DNA of 64,000 nt from Pseudomonas cremoris (GCF_014230465.1 NZ_JAAXCY010000013.1:62001-126000), one strand, 5' to 3'; numbered from the stretch's first letter, positions 41,247-49,996 are shown. Numbers and translations: made by a program. Notes: generated by a model not told the origin, from the letters alone.

Positions 41247-42350
41247 ATGACGTCGTTCAACTCCGGGGCCCAACCCCAGAACCGTGCGCCTCAATCCATC
41301 GGCTTTTTGCTGCTGGACAATTTCACGCTGATTTCTCTGGCCTCCGCAGTCGAACCGCTGCGCATGGCCAATCAGCTGTCCGGCCGCGAGTTGTATCGCT
41401 GGACAACCCTGAGTGTCGACGGCAACCAGGTGTGGGCCAGCGACGGTCTGCAAATCACCCCCGATGCCTCCATGCACAAAGCCCCGGCCCTGGACACCGT
41501 GATCGTCTGCGGTGGCGTGGGTATCCAACGCACCGTTACCCGTGAACATGTGTCGTGGCTGCAAAGCCAGGCGCGCCAATCCCGCCGTTTGGGCGCTGTG
41601 TGCACCGGCAGTTGGGCCCTGGCCTGCGCCGGTTTGCTGGACGGCTTTGATTGCAGCGTGCACTGGGAATGCCTGGCGTCGATGCAGGAAGCCTTCCCGC
41701 GTGTGGCCATGAGCACCCGCCTGTTTACCCTCGACCGTAACCGTTTCACCAGCTCGGGTGGCACCGCGCCGCTGGACATGATGCTGCACCTGATCAGTCG
41801 CGATCACGGGCGTGAACTGTCGGCGGCGATCTCCGAGATGTTCGTGTACGAACGCATCCGCAACGAACAGGATCACCAGCGTGTGCCGCTCAAGCACATG
41901 CTCGGCACCAACCAGCCGAAGCTGCAGGAAATTGTCGCGCTGATGGAGGCCAACCTCGAAGAGCCGATCGACCTGGACGAACTGGCGGTGTACGTCGCTG
42001 TGTCGCGTCGCCAACTGGAGCGACTGTTCCAGAAGTACCTGCACTGCTCGCCGTCGCGCTACTACCTCAAGCTGCGCCTGATCCGTGCACGGCAGTTGCT
42101 CAAGCAAACGCCGATGTCGATCATTGAAGTGGCGTCGGTGTGCGGGTTTGTGTCCACGCCGCACTTCTCCAAGTGCTACCGCGAATACTTCGGCATTCCG
42201 CCGCGCGATGAGCGTGTGGGCTCCAACACCACGCAGCAGGTGGCGATGATGCCGATTCCGCAGGCACTGGTGTTGTCACCGTTGTCGGGGCCGTTGTCGG
42301 CGTTGAGCCAGGCGCGCAATGAGTCGACATTTGCCAGTGTAAGGCTCTAG
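41247..42350 (+). CDS. gbdR: GbdR, AraC-family activator of betaine catabolism
   Basis: A 367-residue two-domain activator. The N-terminal half is a DJ-1/glutamine-amidotransferase-like domain (SIGFLLLDNFTLISLASAVE, VCGGVGIQRT, GAVCTGSWALACAGLLDG). The C-terminal AraC/XylS DNA-binding domain (about 225-325) has ISRRQLERLF-type and VASVCGFVSTPHFSKCYR helices. It activates glycine-betaine and dimethylglycine catabolic genes in response to those compounds. Its place between sdaB and the carnitine genes matches P. aeruginosa. CdhR downstream is a paralogue. Confidence 0.95.
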   Translation: MTSFNSGAQPQNRAPQSIGFLLLDNFTLISLASAVEPLRMANQLSGRELYRWTTLSVDGNQVWASDGLQITPDASMHKAPALDTVIVCGGVGIQRTVTREHVSWLQSQARQSRRLGAVCTGSWALACAGLLDGFDCSVHWECLASMQEAFPRVAMSTRLFTLDRNRFTSSGGTAPLDMMLHLISRDHGRELSAAISEMFVYERIRNEQDHQRVPLKHMLGTNQPKLQEIVALMEANLEEPIDLDELAVYVAVSRRQLERLFQKYLHCSPSRYYLKLRLIRARQLLKQTPMSIIEVASVCGFVSTPHFSKCYREYFGIPPRDERVGSNTTQQVAMMPIPQALVLSPLSGPLSALSQARNESTFASVRL

Positions 42351-42363
42351 ACCGAGTCGTCTG

Positions 42364-42480
42364 TATTCGCGAGCAAGTCGAATCGTCGCACCGCCGCTCC
42401 CACATTCGACCGCATTCTCATGTAGGAACTCGGTCAAGTGTGGGAGCGGCGGTGCGACGATTCGACTTGCTCGTGAATGC
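42364..42480. repeat. REPIN variant with mirrored inserts in both arms
   Basis: The left arm reads GCGAGCAAG then TCGAATCGTCGCACCGC then CGCTCCCACATT. The right arm carries the exact reverse complement of the insert at the matching position (GCGGTGCGACGATTCGA). The 17-base insertion therefore extends the hairpin symmetrically. It lies between gbdR and the 87-residue protein gene. Confidence 0.85.
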
Positions 42481-42486
42481 GATTCA

Positions 42487-42750
42487 TCAGGCCCCGGAGT
42501 TCTGCTTGAACTGCACCAAAGCCGGCAACAACTGCTTGTCGATCGCCTGACGCACAGCCGGCAAAATCGTTGCGCTACCGGTGTACATCTGTTCAACCAT
42601 ACCCTTGAGCGCCTTCGCCCGCGCCGCGCTCAAACCGCGTACAGCGCACTCGCAAGCCTGCTCGGCGGTGGCACCGCTGGACACCTCGAAACCCAGCGAG
42701 CGCAGTTGGCTCAGCAGGTCATCCTGGTCAATCAAATCCGCATGCATCAT
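42487..42750 (-). CDS. Small conserved-looking protein of unknown function
   Basis: An 87-residue cytoplasmic protein with two start codons in a row (42750, 42747) after AGGATAAACGTC. It is helical, with a Cys pair in QACECAVRGL and no known motif. It is a lone gene between gbdR and the cdh operon. I do not recognise a family. The codon use and ribosome site look real, though its function is unknown. Confidence 0.6.
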   Translation of the reverse strand: MMHADLIDQDDLLSQLRSLGFEVSSGATAEQACECAVRGLSAARAKALKGMVEQMYTGSATILPAVRQAIDKQLLPALVQFKQNSGA

Positions 42751-42963
42751 GACGTTTATCCTGGTGAAGGGAGCGGGGTTTGACTGGGATTCTGGTAGCC
42801 ACTCAACGGGTCGGCAAGGGCAGATTGCGTGGATGCCTCAGATGGCTATGAGCATGTCGTTTTCGGGCCATTTACCGACAGAAGTAATAGGCACACTGAA
42901 GCCTAAGCAAGCAACTTGAAGGTTTGGTCACCCTCGGGATGTCAGGCTCACACAAAGCACTCT

Positions 42964-43000
42964 GCCCCGATCCTGTCACGGCTTGATCGGGGCTTTTTTT
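42964..43000 (+). terminator. Plus-strand intrinsic terminator overlapping the 3' end of cdhB
   Basis: Arms GCCCCGATC (42964-42972) and GATCGGGGC (42985-42993) are followed by TTTTTTT on the plus strand. No plus-strand gene ends here: the nearest is gbdR 600 bases earlier. The loop contains the cdhB stop codon. It may end an unannotated plus-strand RNA. Confidence 0.75.
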
Positions 43001-43461
43001 ATGCCGATGACGCGGCCGAGCATGGCCGGGCGCGGCAGGTCGGTTTGCTCGGCGGTGATGGCGGTGAGGCGTTGCAGGGTCGCCTCGGTGAACGGGGCTG
43101 CTTGCGGGCCAGCGAGATCAACGTGCAACAGCATCTGCTCATTGCCCGCCAGCTCCTTTTCATCGCCCACCAGATGCAGGCTGTGGTAGAGGTGCAGGCG
43201 CTTGGCGTCATGGTCGATCAGTTGGGTGCGCACCTCGACTTCGGCACCCAGTTTTACCTCGTGCAGGTAGTTCAGGTGCAGCTCCAGGGTGAACAGTGAA
43301 TGGCCGCTGGCTTCGCGGTTCTCACTGTCGAGGCCGAGGGTGTCCATCAAGGCGTCGGTGGCGTAGCTGAAGATCAGCAGGTAGAACGCGTCGCGCAGGT
43401 GGCCGTTGTAGTCCACCCAGTCGGGGTGGATTGCGGTGGTGTAGGTCGTCAGTGCAGGCAT
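42976..43461 (-). CDS. cdhB: Betainyl-CoA thioesterase, carnitine catabolism
   Basis: A 161-residue hotdog-fold (4HBT) thioesterase, start MPALTTYTTAIHPDWVDYNGHLRDAFYL after GGAGTTATGTG. The frame extends 45 codons upstream only through REP sequence. The WVDYNGHL stretch carries the active-site Asp. In carnitine catabolism betainyl-CoA, made by the BKACE enzyme CdhC, is hydrolysed to glycine betaine and CoA. It follows cdhA by 65 bases with a REP remnant between. Confidence 0.88.
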   Translation of the reverse strand: MPALTTYTTAIHPDWVDYNGHLRDAFYLLIFSYATDALMDTLGLDSENREASGHSLFTLELHLNYLHEVKLGAEVEVRTQLIDHDAKRLHLYHSLHLVGDEKELAGNEQMLLHVDLAGPQAAPFTEATLQRLTAITAEQTDLPRPAMLGRVIGIKKAPIKP

Positions 43462-43491
43462 CACATAACTCCGGCTATATATGCGGTCAGA

Positions 43492-43523
43492 AATGTGGGA
43501 GCGAGCAAGCCCGCTCCCACATT
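43492..43523. repeat. Collapsed REPIN (32-base palindrome)
   Basis: AATGTGGGAGC and GCTCCCACATT arms are separated by only about ten bases of one arm (GAGCAAGCCC), as if the middle of a full REPIN had been deleted. It lies between cdhA and cdhB. Confidence 0.8.
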
Positions 43524-43526
43524 GGG

Positions 43527-44492
43527 TTATTCGGCGAAGCTCATACCGTGTTTTGCCTTGGTAGTCTTCACCGCCTCCAGCACCGCCAGCAGGCAATCAT
43601 CACGATAGCGCTCCAGCGCCGAAATGCTGTGTGTGCCCAGTTGATCGCTGGTGCCATCGACCACATCGTCAATCAGCTTGTCAGTCAGCTCCGGCGCCGG
43701 CAGGTAGGTCCACGGCAGCTGCAACGCCGGGCCGAATTGCGCCATGAAGTGCCGCATACCGGCATCCCCACCCGCGAGTGTGTAGGTCAGGAATGTGCCC
43801 ATGAACGACCAGCGCAGGCCTGCGCCAAAGCGGATGGCATCGTCGATTTCACCGGTGGTTGCCACGCCGTCGTTCACCAGGTGCAGCGCCTCACGCCACA
43901 GCGCTTCCAGCAGGCGGTCGGCAATAAAACCAGGGACTTCCTTGCGCACATGCAACGGGCGCATGCCGAGGGATTCATACACCTTGATTGCTGCCTGAAT
44001 GGCTTCGGGTGCGGTGTTCTTGCCGCCCACGACTTCCACCAGTGGCAGCAGGTAAACCGGGTTGAACGGGTGGCCGACCACGCAGCGCTCAGGATGGGTC
44101 GAACCCTCGTAGAACTCACTCGGCAACAGGCCCGAGGTACTCGAACCAATCAACGCATTTGGCTTGGCCGCTGCGCTGATCTTGCTGTGCAGTTCCAGTT
44201 TCAGCTCCAGGCGTTCCGGGGCGCTTTCCTGGATGAAATCCGCGTCTTTCACGCACTCTTCAATGGTGGCGACAAAGCGCAGGCGGTCCTGGGAGGCACC
44301 GGGTGCCAGGCCTTGTTTTTCCAGCGCGCCCCAGGCGTTGGCGACGCGTTTGCGCAGGGCGGCTTCAGCACCGGGTGCCGGGTCCCAGGCGATGACGTCC
44401 AGGCCGTGGGCCAAGGCGCGGGATACCCAGCCGCTGCCGATGACACCGCTGCCCAGAGCGGCGAAGGTTTTGATTTCGGTGATAAAGCTCAT
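43527..44492 (-). CDS. cdhA: L-carnitine dehydrogenase
   Basis: An NAD-dependent 3-hydroxyacyl-CoA dehydrogenase-family enzyme that oxidises L-carnitine to 3-dehydrocarnitine. The 321-residue protein starts [22 protein letters not shown] with the Rossmann motif GSGVIGSGW. The family motifs [14 protein letters not shown] and [20 protein letters not shown] are intact. The ATG at 44492 follows CAGGAATG; the 40 codons upstream in frame come from the REPIN. It is between cdhC and cdhB. Confidence 0.93.
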   Translation of the reverse strand: MSFITEIKTFAALGSGVIGSGWVSRALAHGLDVIAWDPAPGAEAALRKRVANAWGALEKQGLAPGASQDRLRFVATIEECVKDADFIQESAPERLELKLELHSKISAAAKPNALIGSSTSGLLPSEFYEGSTHPERCVVGHPFNPVYLLPLVEVVGGKNTAPEAIQAAIKVYESLGMRPLHVRKEVPGFIADRLLEALWREALHLVNDGVATTGEIDDAIRFGAGLRWSFMGTFLTYTLAGGDAGMRHFMAQFGPALQLPWTYLPAPELTDKLIDDVVDGTSDQLGTHSISALERYRDDCLLAVLEAVKTTKAKHGMSFAE

Positions 44493-44522
44493 TGAGACAT
44501 TCCTGAATAATGTGATGTACCC

Positions 44523-44615
44523 ATGTGGGAGCGGGCTTGCTCGCGAATGCGGTGTGTCAGTTGATGCATTGGATGGCTGATCCACCGCATTCGCGAGCAA
44601 GCCCGCTCCCACATT
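44523..44615. repeat. REPIN inside the cdh operon
   Basis: Inverted ATGTGGGAGCGGGCTTGCTC...GCATTCGCGAGCAAGCCCGC arms between cdhC and cdhA, about 30 bases before the cdhA start. It may reduce transcription or stabilise the upstream mRNA. Confidence 0.9.
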
Positions 44616-44638
44616 TTTGATCCGGTTTCGGCAGGGGG

Positions 44639-45526
44639 TTAGCCGCGTTTAGTCAGGCCCATTTTTTTGCGCCCCTCGGCCGGGGTCATGACCCGTGCAC
44701 CCAAGCGGCTGAGGATTTCACTGGCGCGTTCCACCAACTGCCCGTTGGTTGCGAGCACGCCCTTGTCCAGCCACAGGTTGTCCTCCAAACCGACCCGCAC
44801 GTTGCCGCCCAGCAGCACTGCTTGCGCCGCCATTGGCATTTGCATGCGGCCGATGCCGAACCCGGCCCACACGGCGTCGACAGGCAGGTTGTCGACCATG
44901 GCTTTCATCGTGGTGGTGTCGGCCGGTGCGCCCCATGGGATGCCCAGGCACAGTTGAAACAGCGGGTCGTCCAGTAGGCCTTCCTTGATCATCTGCTTGG
45001 CGAACCACAGGTGACCGGTGTCGAAGATCTCCAGCTCGGCTTTCACGCCCAGCTCCTGGATGCGCTTGGCGCCAGCACGCAGCTGGGCCGGGGTGGACAC
45101 GTAAATGGTGTCGCCATCACCGAAGTTCAGGGTGCCGCAATCCAGGGTGCAGATTTCCGGCAGCAATTCTTCGACGTGAGCCAGGCGCGTCAGCGGGCCG
45201 ACCAAGTCGGTGTTGGGGCCGAATTCCATCGGGTTCTCGCCGCCGCCGATCTCCAGGTCGCCGCCCATGCCGGCGGTGAGGTTGACGATGATGTCGATGT
45301 CGGCTTCGCGAATGCGCTCCATCACTTCGCGGTACAGCGCGACGTCACGGCTGAACTTGCCGGTTTGCGGGTCGCGCACATGGCAGTGCACAACGGTGGC
45401 GCCGGCCTTGGCGGCTTCTACCGCAGCGGCGGCGATTTGTTTGGGAGTGACCGGCACGTGTGGGCTGCGGCTGGTCGTGTCGCCAGCACCGGTGAGTGCG
45501 CAGGTGATGATGACGTCGTGGTTCAT
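44639..45526 (-). CDS. cdhC: BKACE enzyme: 3-dehydrocarnitine cleavage (DUF849)
   Basis: A 295-residue beta-keto acid cleavage enzyme. It condenses 3-dehydrocarnitine with acetyl-CoA, giving betainyl-CoA and acetoacetate. Start [21 protein letters not shown]; the zinc-ligand motif HCHVRD is at about 48-53. The motifs [17 protein letters not shown] and [12 protein letters not shown] are typical of the family. It lies in the operon caiX-cdhC-cdhA-cdhB, 77 bases after caiX. Confidence 0.93.
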   Translation of the reverse strand: MNHDVIITCALTGAGDTTSRSPHVPVTPKQIAAAAVEAAKAGATVVHCHVRDPQTGKFSRDVALYREVMERIREADIDIIVNLTAGMGGDLEIGGGENPMEFGPNTDLVGPLTRLAHVEELLPEICTLDCGTLNFGDGDTIYVSTPAQLRAGAKRIQELGVKAELEIFDTGHLWFAKQMIKEGLLDDPLFQLCLGIPWGAPADTTTMKAMVDNLPVDAVWAGFGIGRMQMPMAAQAVLLGGNVRVGLEDNLWLDKGVLATNGQLVERASEILSRLGARVMTPAEGRKKMGLTKRG

Positions 45527-45603
45527 GAGGCGGTTCCTTACAGGCGGGCGTAGTGGTGCCGTTCGCAGCCGGGAGCGGCTGCGAAACGGTGGTTCGAGTC
45601 AGG

Positions 45604-46548
45604 TTATTTGCTGGTCAATTGCAGGTTGGCCGCAGCCGGCTTGCCGTCGAAGGTGGTCACGCCTTCCAGCCAGCGCTGCTGGTCTTGTGGGTGATCCTTG
45701 AGCCACTGCTTGGCGGACTCGATGGCGTCCTTGTGATCCAGCAGTGGTTGCATCATCCGGCTCTCGTCGGCGGCGGTGAAGGTGAGGTTGGTCAGCAGTT
45801 TGTGCACGTTGGGGCACTGCTCGGCGTAGTTCGGCGCGGTCACGCTCCACACGGTGGCCATGCCTTCGTTCGGGCCCAGGGCGTCGTCGCTGCCGGTGAG
45901 GTAGGTCATGGCGACGTTGACGTTCATCGGGTGCGGCGCCCAGCCGAAGAACACCACGGCTTCCTTGCGGCGCACGGCTCGGTCAACGGCGGCCAACATG
46001 CCGGCTTCGCTGGACTCGACCAGCTGGAACTTGCCCAGGCCGAACTGGTTCTTGGCGATCATCGCCTTGATCTGGGTATTGGCGCCCGAGCCCGGCTCGA
46101 TGCCGTAGATCTTGCCGCCCAGCTCTTTTTCGAACTTGGCGATATCAGCGAACGTTTTCAGGCCCTTGTCCGCCAGGTAAGTCGGCACGGCGAGGGTGGC
46201 GCGCGCGTCTTCCAGGCTCGGTTTGTCGAGGACCTTGACTTGCTTGGCATCGACAAACGGGGTGATGGTCTGGGTCATCAGCGGGTTCCAGTAGCCGAGG
46301 AACAAGTCCAGGCGCTGGTCGCGGATGCCGGCGAAGATGATTTGCTGGGAAGCGCTAGTCTGTTTGGTCTTGTAGCCGAGGCCGTCGAGCAACACTTGGG
46401 TCATGGCGCTGGTGGCGATCACGTCGGTCCAGTTCACCACGCCCATGCGCACGTTCTGGCAAGACGCCGCATCGGCGGCCAGTACGTTTGTGCTCAAAAT
46501 GGCGCTGGCGCTGAGTGCGAGCACACAGCGGCTGATCAGTTGGTTCAT
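45604..46548 (-). CDS. caiX: Carnitine-binding periplasmic protein
   Basis: A 314-residue periplasmic binding protein related to CbcX. The signal peptide MNQLISRCVLALSASAILSTNVLA precedes ADAASCQNVRMG. The shared GGKIYGIEPG and FFGWAPHPMN ligand-pocket regions are present. No permease lies with it; in P. aeruginosa CaiX delivers carnitine to the CbcWV core, which is encoded here 8 kb away. First gene of the cdh operon, divergent from cdhR. Confidence 0.93.
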   Translation of the reverse strand: MNQLISRCVLALSASAILSTNVLAADAASCQNVRMGVVNWTDVIATSAMTQVLLDGLGYKTKQTSASQQIIFAGIRDQRLDLFLGYWNPLMTQTITPFVDAKQVKVLDKPSLEDARATLAVPTYLADKGLKTFADIAKFEKELGGKIYGIEPGSGANTQIKAMIAKNQFGLGKFQLVESSEAGMLAAVDRAVRRKEAVVFFGWAPHPMNVNVAMTYLTGSDDALGPNEGMATVWSVTAPNYAEQCPNVHKLLTNLTFTAADESRMMQPLLDHKDAIESAKQWLKDHPQDQQRWLEGVTTFDGKPAAANLQLTSK

Positions 46549-46625
46549 GGTGGATCCCTCGGCAGGTCGTTATTGTGGGTTCCGGCGTCTTTGTGCACCG
46601 TGGCCCCACGTTACGCAGCTTGGGA

Positions 46626-46670
46626 GGCGACAAAACGCACGGCGGCGACCCGCTTTTGCACTGCAGCGAC
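46626..46670. promoter_or_regulatory. Repeated GCGAC words, candidate CdhR sites
   Basis: GGCGAC at 46626-46631 and 46644-46649 and AGCGAC at 46665-46670, 18 and 21 bases apart, lie in the caiX-cdhR gap. Read on the minus strand they are GTCGC, the half-site word seen before gbcB. Assignment to CdhR is inference from position. Confidence 0.4.
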
Positions 46671-46741
46671 CTGCCCCCTTGAATCCACCCGAGAACGGGA
46701 GTATCACAGTGCCACGCTGCCCGTCCTACGAGAGCGCCACC

Positions 46742-47686
46742 ATGTCCCAGGATTTCTACTTTTTGCTGATGCCGGGCTTCTCGGCCATTGGCTTTATCTC
46801 TGCCCTTGAGCCGCTGCGGGTGGCCAACCGCTTTCGTGGCGAGTTGTACCGCTGGCATGTGCTGAGTGCCGATGGCGGCGCGGTATTGGCGAGCAATGGC
46901 ATGTCGGTCAACGCCGATGCGGCGTTGGAGCCGCTGAAAAAGGGCGCGACATTATTGGTGGTCGCAGGCTTCGAGCCTTTGCAGTTCGCCACGCCGGCGC
47001 TGGAACACTGGCTGCGCCGTCTTGATCACGACGGCGTCACTCTCGGCGCCATCGACACTGGCGCCTGCGTCCTTGCCGAAGCTGGATTGCTTGATGGCCA
47101 TCGACTGACCCTGCATTGGGAAGCCATCGATGCGTTCAAGGAATCCTATCCACACCTAACGGTGACCCAGGAACTCTTCGAAATCGACCGCCGCCGCATC
47201 ACCTGCGCCGGTGGCACCGCCTCCATCGACCTGATGCTCGACCTGATCGCCCAGTCCCACGGCCCTGAACTTGCGATCCAGGTTTCCGAGCAATTCGTGC
47301 TTGGCCGCATCCGCCCACGCAAAGACCACCAGCGCATGCAGATCGCCACGCGCTACGGCATCAATAACAAGAAATTGGTGCAAGTGATCGGCGAAATGGA
47401 ACAACACACCGAGCCACCCTTGACCACCCTGGCCCTGGCCGAAGCGATCAAAGTCACGCGCCGCCAGTTGGAACGCTTGTTTCGCTTGCACCTGAACGAC
47501 ACCCCGAGCAACTTCTACCTGGGCCTGCGCCTGGAAAAAGCCCGGCAACTGTTACGCCAGAGCGACCTGAGTGTGCTGGAGGTAAGCATTGCGTGCGGGT
47601 TTGAGTCGCCGTCGTATTTCACCCGCAGTTACCGGGCGAGATTTGCGAAGTGTCCGAGGGAGGACCGGCGACGGGAGGTGGTTTGA
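46742..47686 (+). CDS. cdhR: CdhR, AraC-family activator of carnitine catabolism
   Basis: A 314-residue paralogue of GbdR. The N-terminal DJ-1-like domain (SQDFYFLLMPGFSAIGFISALE, GAIDTGACVLAEAGLLDG) precedes a C-terminal AraC domain (VTRRQLERLFRLHL, SIACGFESPSYFTRSYRARF). It activates the caiX-cdhCAB operon with carnitine. Start at 46742 matches the family; a GTG 11 codons upstream follows a GGGAG and is an alternative. The long in-frame upstream extension overlaps caiX and is not coding. Confidence 0.92.
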   Translation: MSQDFYFLLMPGFSAIGFISALEPLRVANRFRGELYRWHVLSADGGAVLASNGMSVNADAALEPLKKGATLLVVAGFEPLQFATPALEHWLRRLDHDGVTLGAIDTGACVLAEAGLLDGHRLTLHWEAIDAFKESYPHLTVTQELFEIDRRRITCAGGTASIDLMLDLIAQSHGPELAIQVSEQFVLGRIRPRKDHQRMQIATRYGINNKKLVQVIGEMEQHTEPPLTTLALAEAIKVTRRQLERLFRLHLNDTPSNFYLGLRLEKARQLLRQSDLSVLEVSIACGFESPSYFTRSYRARFAKCPREDRRREVV

Positions 47687-47700
47687 TCGTTTTTTAGTCA

Positions 47701-47739
47701 ATTATAGTGGCGACTATAAATTATAGTTGCCGCCATAAT
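47701..47739. repeat. AT-rich imperfect inverted repeat
   Basis: ATTATAGTGGCGACTATAA and TTATAGTTGCCGCCATAAT are near-complementary around one base; the left half is itself a palindrome (TTATAGT-GGCG-ACTATAA). It stands out from the GC-rich surroundings. It lies just past cdhR and looks more like a repressor operator than a terminator. Confidence 0.6.
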
Positions 47740-47776
47740 TAGGTATAAATCTCAATTTCAGAGCTGTACGAAGTCC

Positions 47777-47868
47777 AATGTGGGAGCGGGCTTGCTCGCG
47801 AAAGCGGAGGGTCAGTTTCAGATGTGCTCACTGATACACCGCTTTCGCGAGCAAGCCCGCTCCCACAG
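47777..47868. repeat. REPIN
   Basis: Inverted AATGTGGGAGCGGGCTTGCT...CTTTCGCGAGCAAGCCCGC arms between convergent cdhR and the DUF3010 gene. Confidence 0.9.
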
Positions 47869-47885
47869 GGGATTTGTGTTGTGGC

Positions 47886-48302
47886 TTATTTTTTTAGCAG
47901 GGCCGAGCATGCCGCTTTGTAAGCTTCATGTTGGTATTTGTTCAACGTGGCCGGCAGTTCAAAGCTGTGCTTTTTGTACTGCGCATTAATGGTCTGTGGC
48001 GACAGCAGCGTCACCTCCACACCGTCGAGCAACTGAAACACGCCTTCAATCTTGAACGTGGTTGGGCCACCGGCGAACTCGCCCTTTTTGCTGCGCTTCT
48101 TGATCGCGATGCGTTCAATGCCGTTGGCCTGCACAAACGCCTTCACCTGGGCGGCGAAGGCTTTGACGTTGGCCGCTTCATCGTCGTCGTCCAGGGCGAT
48201 TTTCTTGGTGGCCAGGGCGACGTGGTTCAGCGCCTGGTTGTCCAGGGAGGCGACAGCGATGATGGCTTCGCTGCCTTTGATTTCGATGCCGCAAATAGTC
48301 AT
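47886..48302 (-). CDS. DUF3010 protein
   Basis: A 138-residue cytoplasmic protein starting MTICGIEIKGSEAIIAVAS, an RNase H-like beta-strand opening. IERIAIKKRSKKGEFAGG and a KKHSFELPATLNKYQHEAY tail fit the DUF3010 family. The function is not known. It is a single gene, 41 bases downstream of the LprI-like gene on the same strand. Confidence 0.82.
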   Translation of the reverse strand: MTICGIEIKGSEAIIAVASLDNQALNHVALATKKIALDDDDEAANVKAFAAQVKAFVQANGIERIAIKKRSKKGEFAGGPTTFKIEGVFQLLDGVEVTLLSPQTINAQYKKHSFELPATLNKYQHEAYKAACSALLKK

Positions 48303-48343
48303 GAATGGCCTTGGTTCAGAAAGAAAGTGGCGCGGATTGTCGC

Positions 48344-48745
48344 TTATTCCTGACCAATCGACTCCAAAAACTCCGACCGCTCATCACTCATCCGCGCCAG
48401 GCAGTCATTCTGCGCAATCGCATACGCCTTGGTGCCATTCACCGCTGGGAAGGTGTCTACGGCGCAGTCGGCGTCGCGCAGTTTTTCCCATTTTTGCTGG
48501 GCATCCTTCAGACGAGCGGTAATGTCCGCCAGCTTGGTTTTGTCGCTGCCGTAGGTCGAGGCCATGCGTTCCAGCAGGCCTTGATAGTTATCTTTGAGCA
48601 GTTGCTCGGCGGTGGTTCTGTTGTAAGTGGCGCATTCCAGGGTTTGCTTGTCGTTTTCGATGCCATCGCACGGCGTGCTGTCGGTGTCTTCGGCCGCGTG
48701 CGCGGTGGTTGCGATGAGTGCCAAAGCCAGGAAAATCGATTTCAT
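48344..48745 (-). CDS. LprI-type (DUF1311) secreted protein
   Basis: A 133-residue secreted protein with signal peptide MKSIFLALALIATTAHA. Four cysteines (TPCDGI, LECATY, DADCAV, QNDCLARM) and the motif LKDAQQKWEKLRDADC fit the LprI/DUF1311 family, some of which inhibit lysozyme. The inhibitor role is not shown for most members. It sits between the DUF3010 gene and the divergent dipeptidase gene. Confidence 0.8.
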   Translation of the reverse strand: MKSIFLALALIATTAHAAEDTDSTPCDGIENDKQTLECATYNRTTAEQLLKDNYQGLLERMASTYGSDKTKLADITARLKDAQQKWEKLRDADCAVDTFPAVNGTKAYAIAQNDCLARMSDERSEFLESIGQE

Positions 48746-48963
48746 TGCGCCGTCTCATATCAGGTGATGCGGAATTCTGGCTCAAGCGTAAGACAAAGAA
48801 CAGCCGCGAGTCAGACGTGTCTTGATGCCCTTTGTCGCGGATTGACGCTTTCGGCAATTCCCCTGTCGTTTTTGCACCCGGCTCGGGTTGCCCCTGGGCA
48901 TATGCTGGCCCCAAAGCGCCGGCAGACGATTCGGCGCATGAATCGCCAATAAGGGGACGCCTG

Positions 48964-49941
48964 ATGAGCCCAGCCGAATTGCACGCCGACAGCATCGTTA
49001 TCGACGGGCTGATCATTGCCAAGTGGAACCGCGACTTGTTCGAGGACATGCGCAAAGGTGGCCTCACCGCTGCCAACTGCACCGTGTCGGTGTGGGAAGG
49101 GTTCCAGGCCACTATCAATAACATCGTGGCCAGCCAGACCCTGATCCGTGAAAACAGCGACCTGGTGATCCCGGTGAAAACCACCGCCGACATCCGCAAA
49201 GCCAAGGAACAAGGCAAGACCGGCATCATCTTCGGCTTCCAGAACGCCCATGCGTTTGAAGACCAACTGGGCTACGTCGAGATCTTCAAGCAGCTCGGCG
49301 TGGGTGTGGTGCAGATGTGCTACAACACCCAGAACCTGGTCGGTACCGGTTGCTACGAGCGCGACGGCGGCCTGTCGGGTTTTGGCCGTGAGATCGTTGC
49401 CGAGATGAACCGCGTCGGCATCATGTGCGACCTGTCCCACGTGGGTTCCAAAACCAGCGAAGAAGTCATCCTCGAATCGAAAAAACCGGTGTGCTATTCC
49501 CACTGCCTGCCGTCCGGGCTTAAAGAGCACCCGCGTAACAAATCCGATGAAGAGCTTAAGTTTATTGCGGACCACGGCGGTTTTGTCGGCGTGACCATGT
49601 TCGCGCCATTCCTGGCCAAAGGCATCGATTCGACCATCGACGATTACGCCGAAGCCATCGAATACACCATGAACATCGTCGGTGAAGACGCTATCGGTAT
49701 TGGTACCGACTTTACCCAGGGCCATGGCCAGGATTTCTTCGAAATGCTGACCCATGACAAGGGCTACGCCCGCCGCCTGACCAGCTTCGGCAAGATCATC
49801 AACCCACTGGGCATCCGCACCGTGGGCGAGTTCCCCAACCTCACCGAGACCCTGCTCAAGCGCGGCCACAGCGAACGCGTGGTGCGCAAGATCATGGGCG
49901 AGAACTGGGTGAACGTCCTCAAGGACGTCTGGGGCGAATAA
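48964..49941 (+). CDS. M19 membrane-dipeptidase-family protein, first gene of the dimethylglycine operon
   Basis: A 325-residue metal-dependent amidohydrolase-fold dipeptidase, start MSPAELHADSIVIDGLIIAK after AAGGGGACGCC. The family landmarks HADSIVIDGLI (metal-binding H-x-D variant), DLSHVG, YSHCLPSGL and IGIGTDF are present. No signal peptide or lipid anchor. In P. aeruginosa the orthologue lies in the GbdR-controlled dgc operon, but its substrate is not established. The frame upstream of 48964 is open but not coding. Confidence 0.88.
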   Translation: MSPAELHADSIVIDGLIIAKWNRDLFEDMRKGGLTAANCTVSVWEGFQATINNIVASQTLIRENSDLVIPVKTTADIRKAKEQGKTGIIFGFQNAHAFEDQLGYVEIFKQLGVGVVQMCYNTQNLVGTGCYERDGGLSGFGREIVAEMNRVGIMCDLSHVGSKTSEEVILESKKPVCYSHCLPSGLKEHPRNKSDEELKFIADHGGFVGVTMFAPFLAKGIDSTIDDYAEAIEYTMNIVGEDAIGIGTDFTQGHGQDFFEMLTHDKGYARRLTSFGKIINPLGIRTVGEFPNLTETLLKRGHSERVVRKIMGENWVNVLKDVWGE

Positions 49942-49996
49942 GCCACCGCATCACTGCGGACTATCACTACAACAAATTTTCTGGAGTTAAGTTTCC

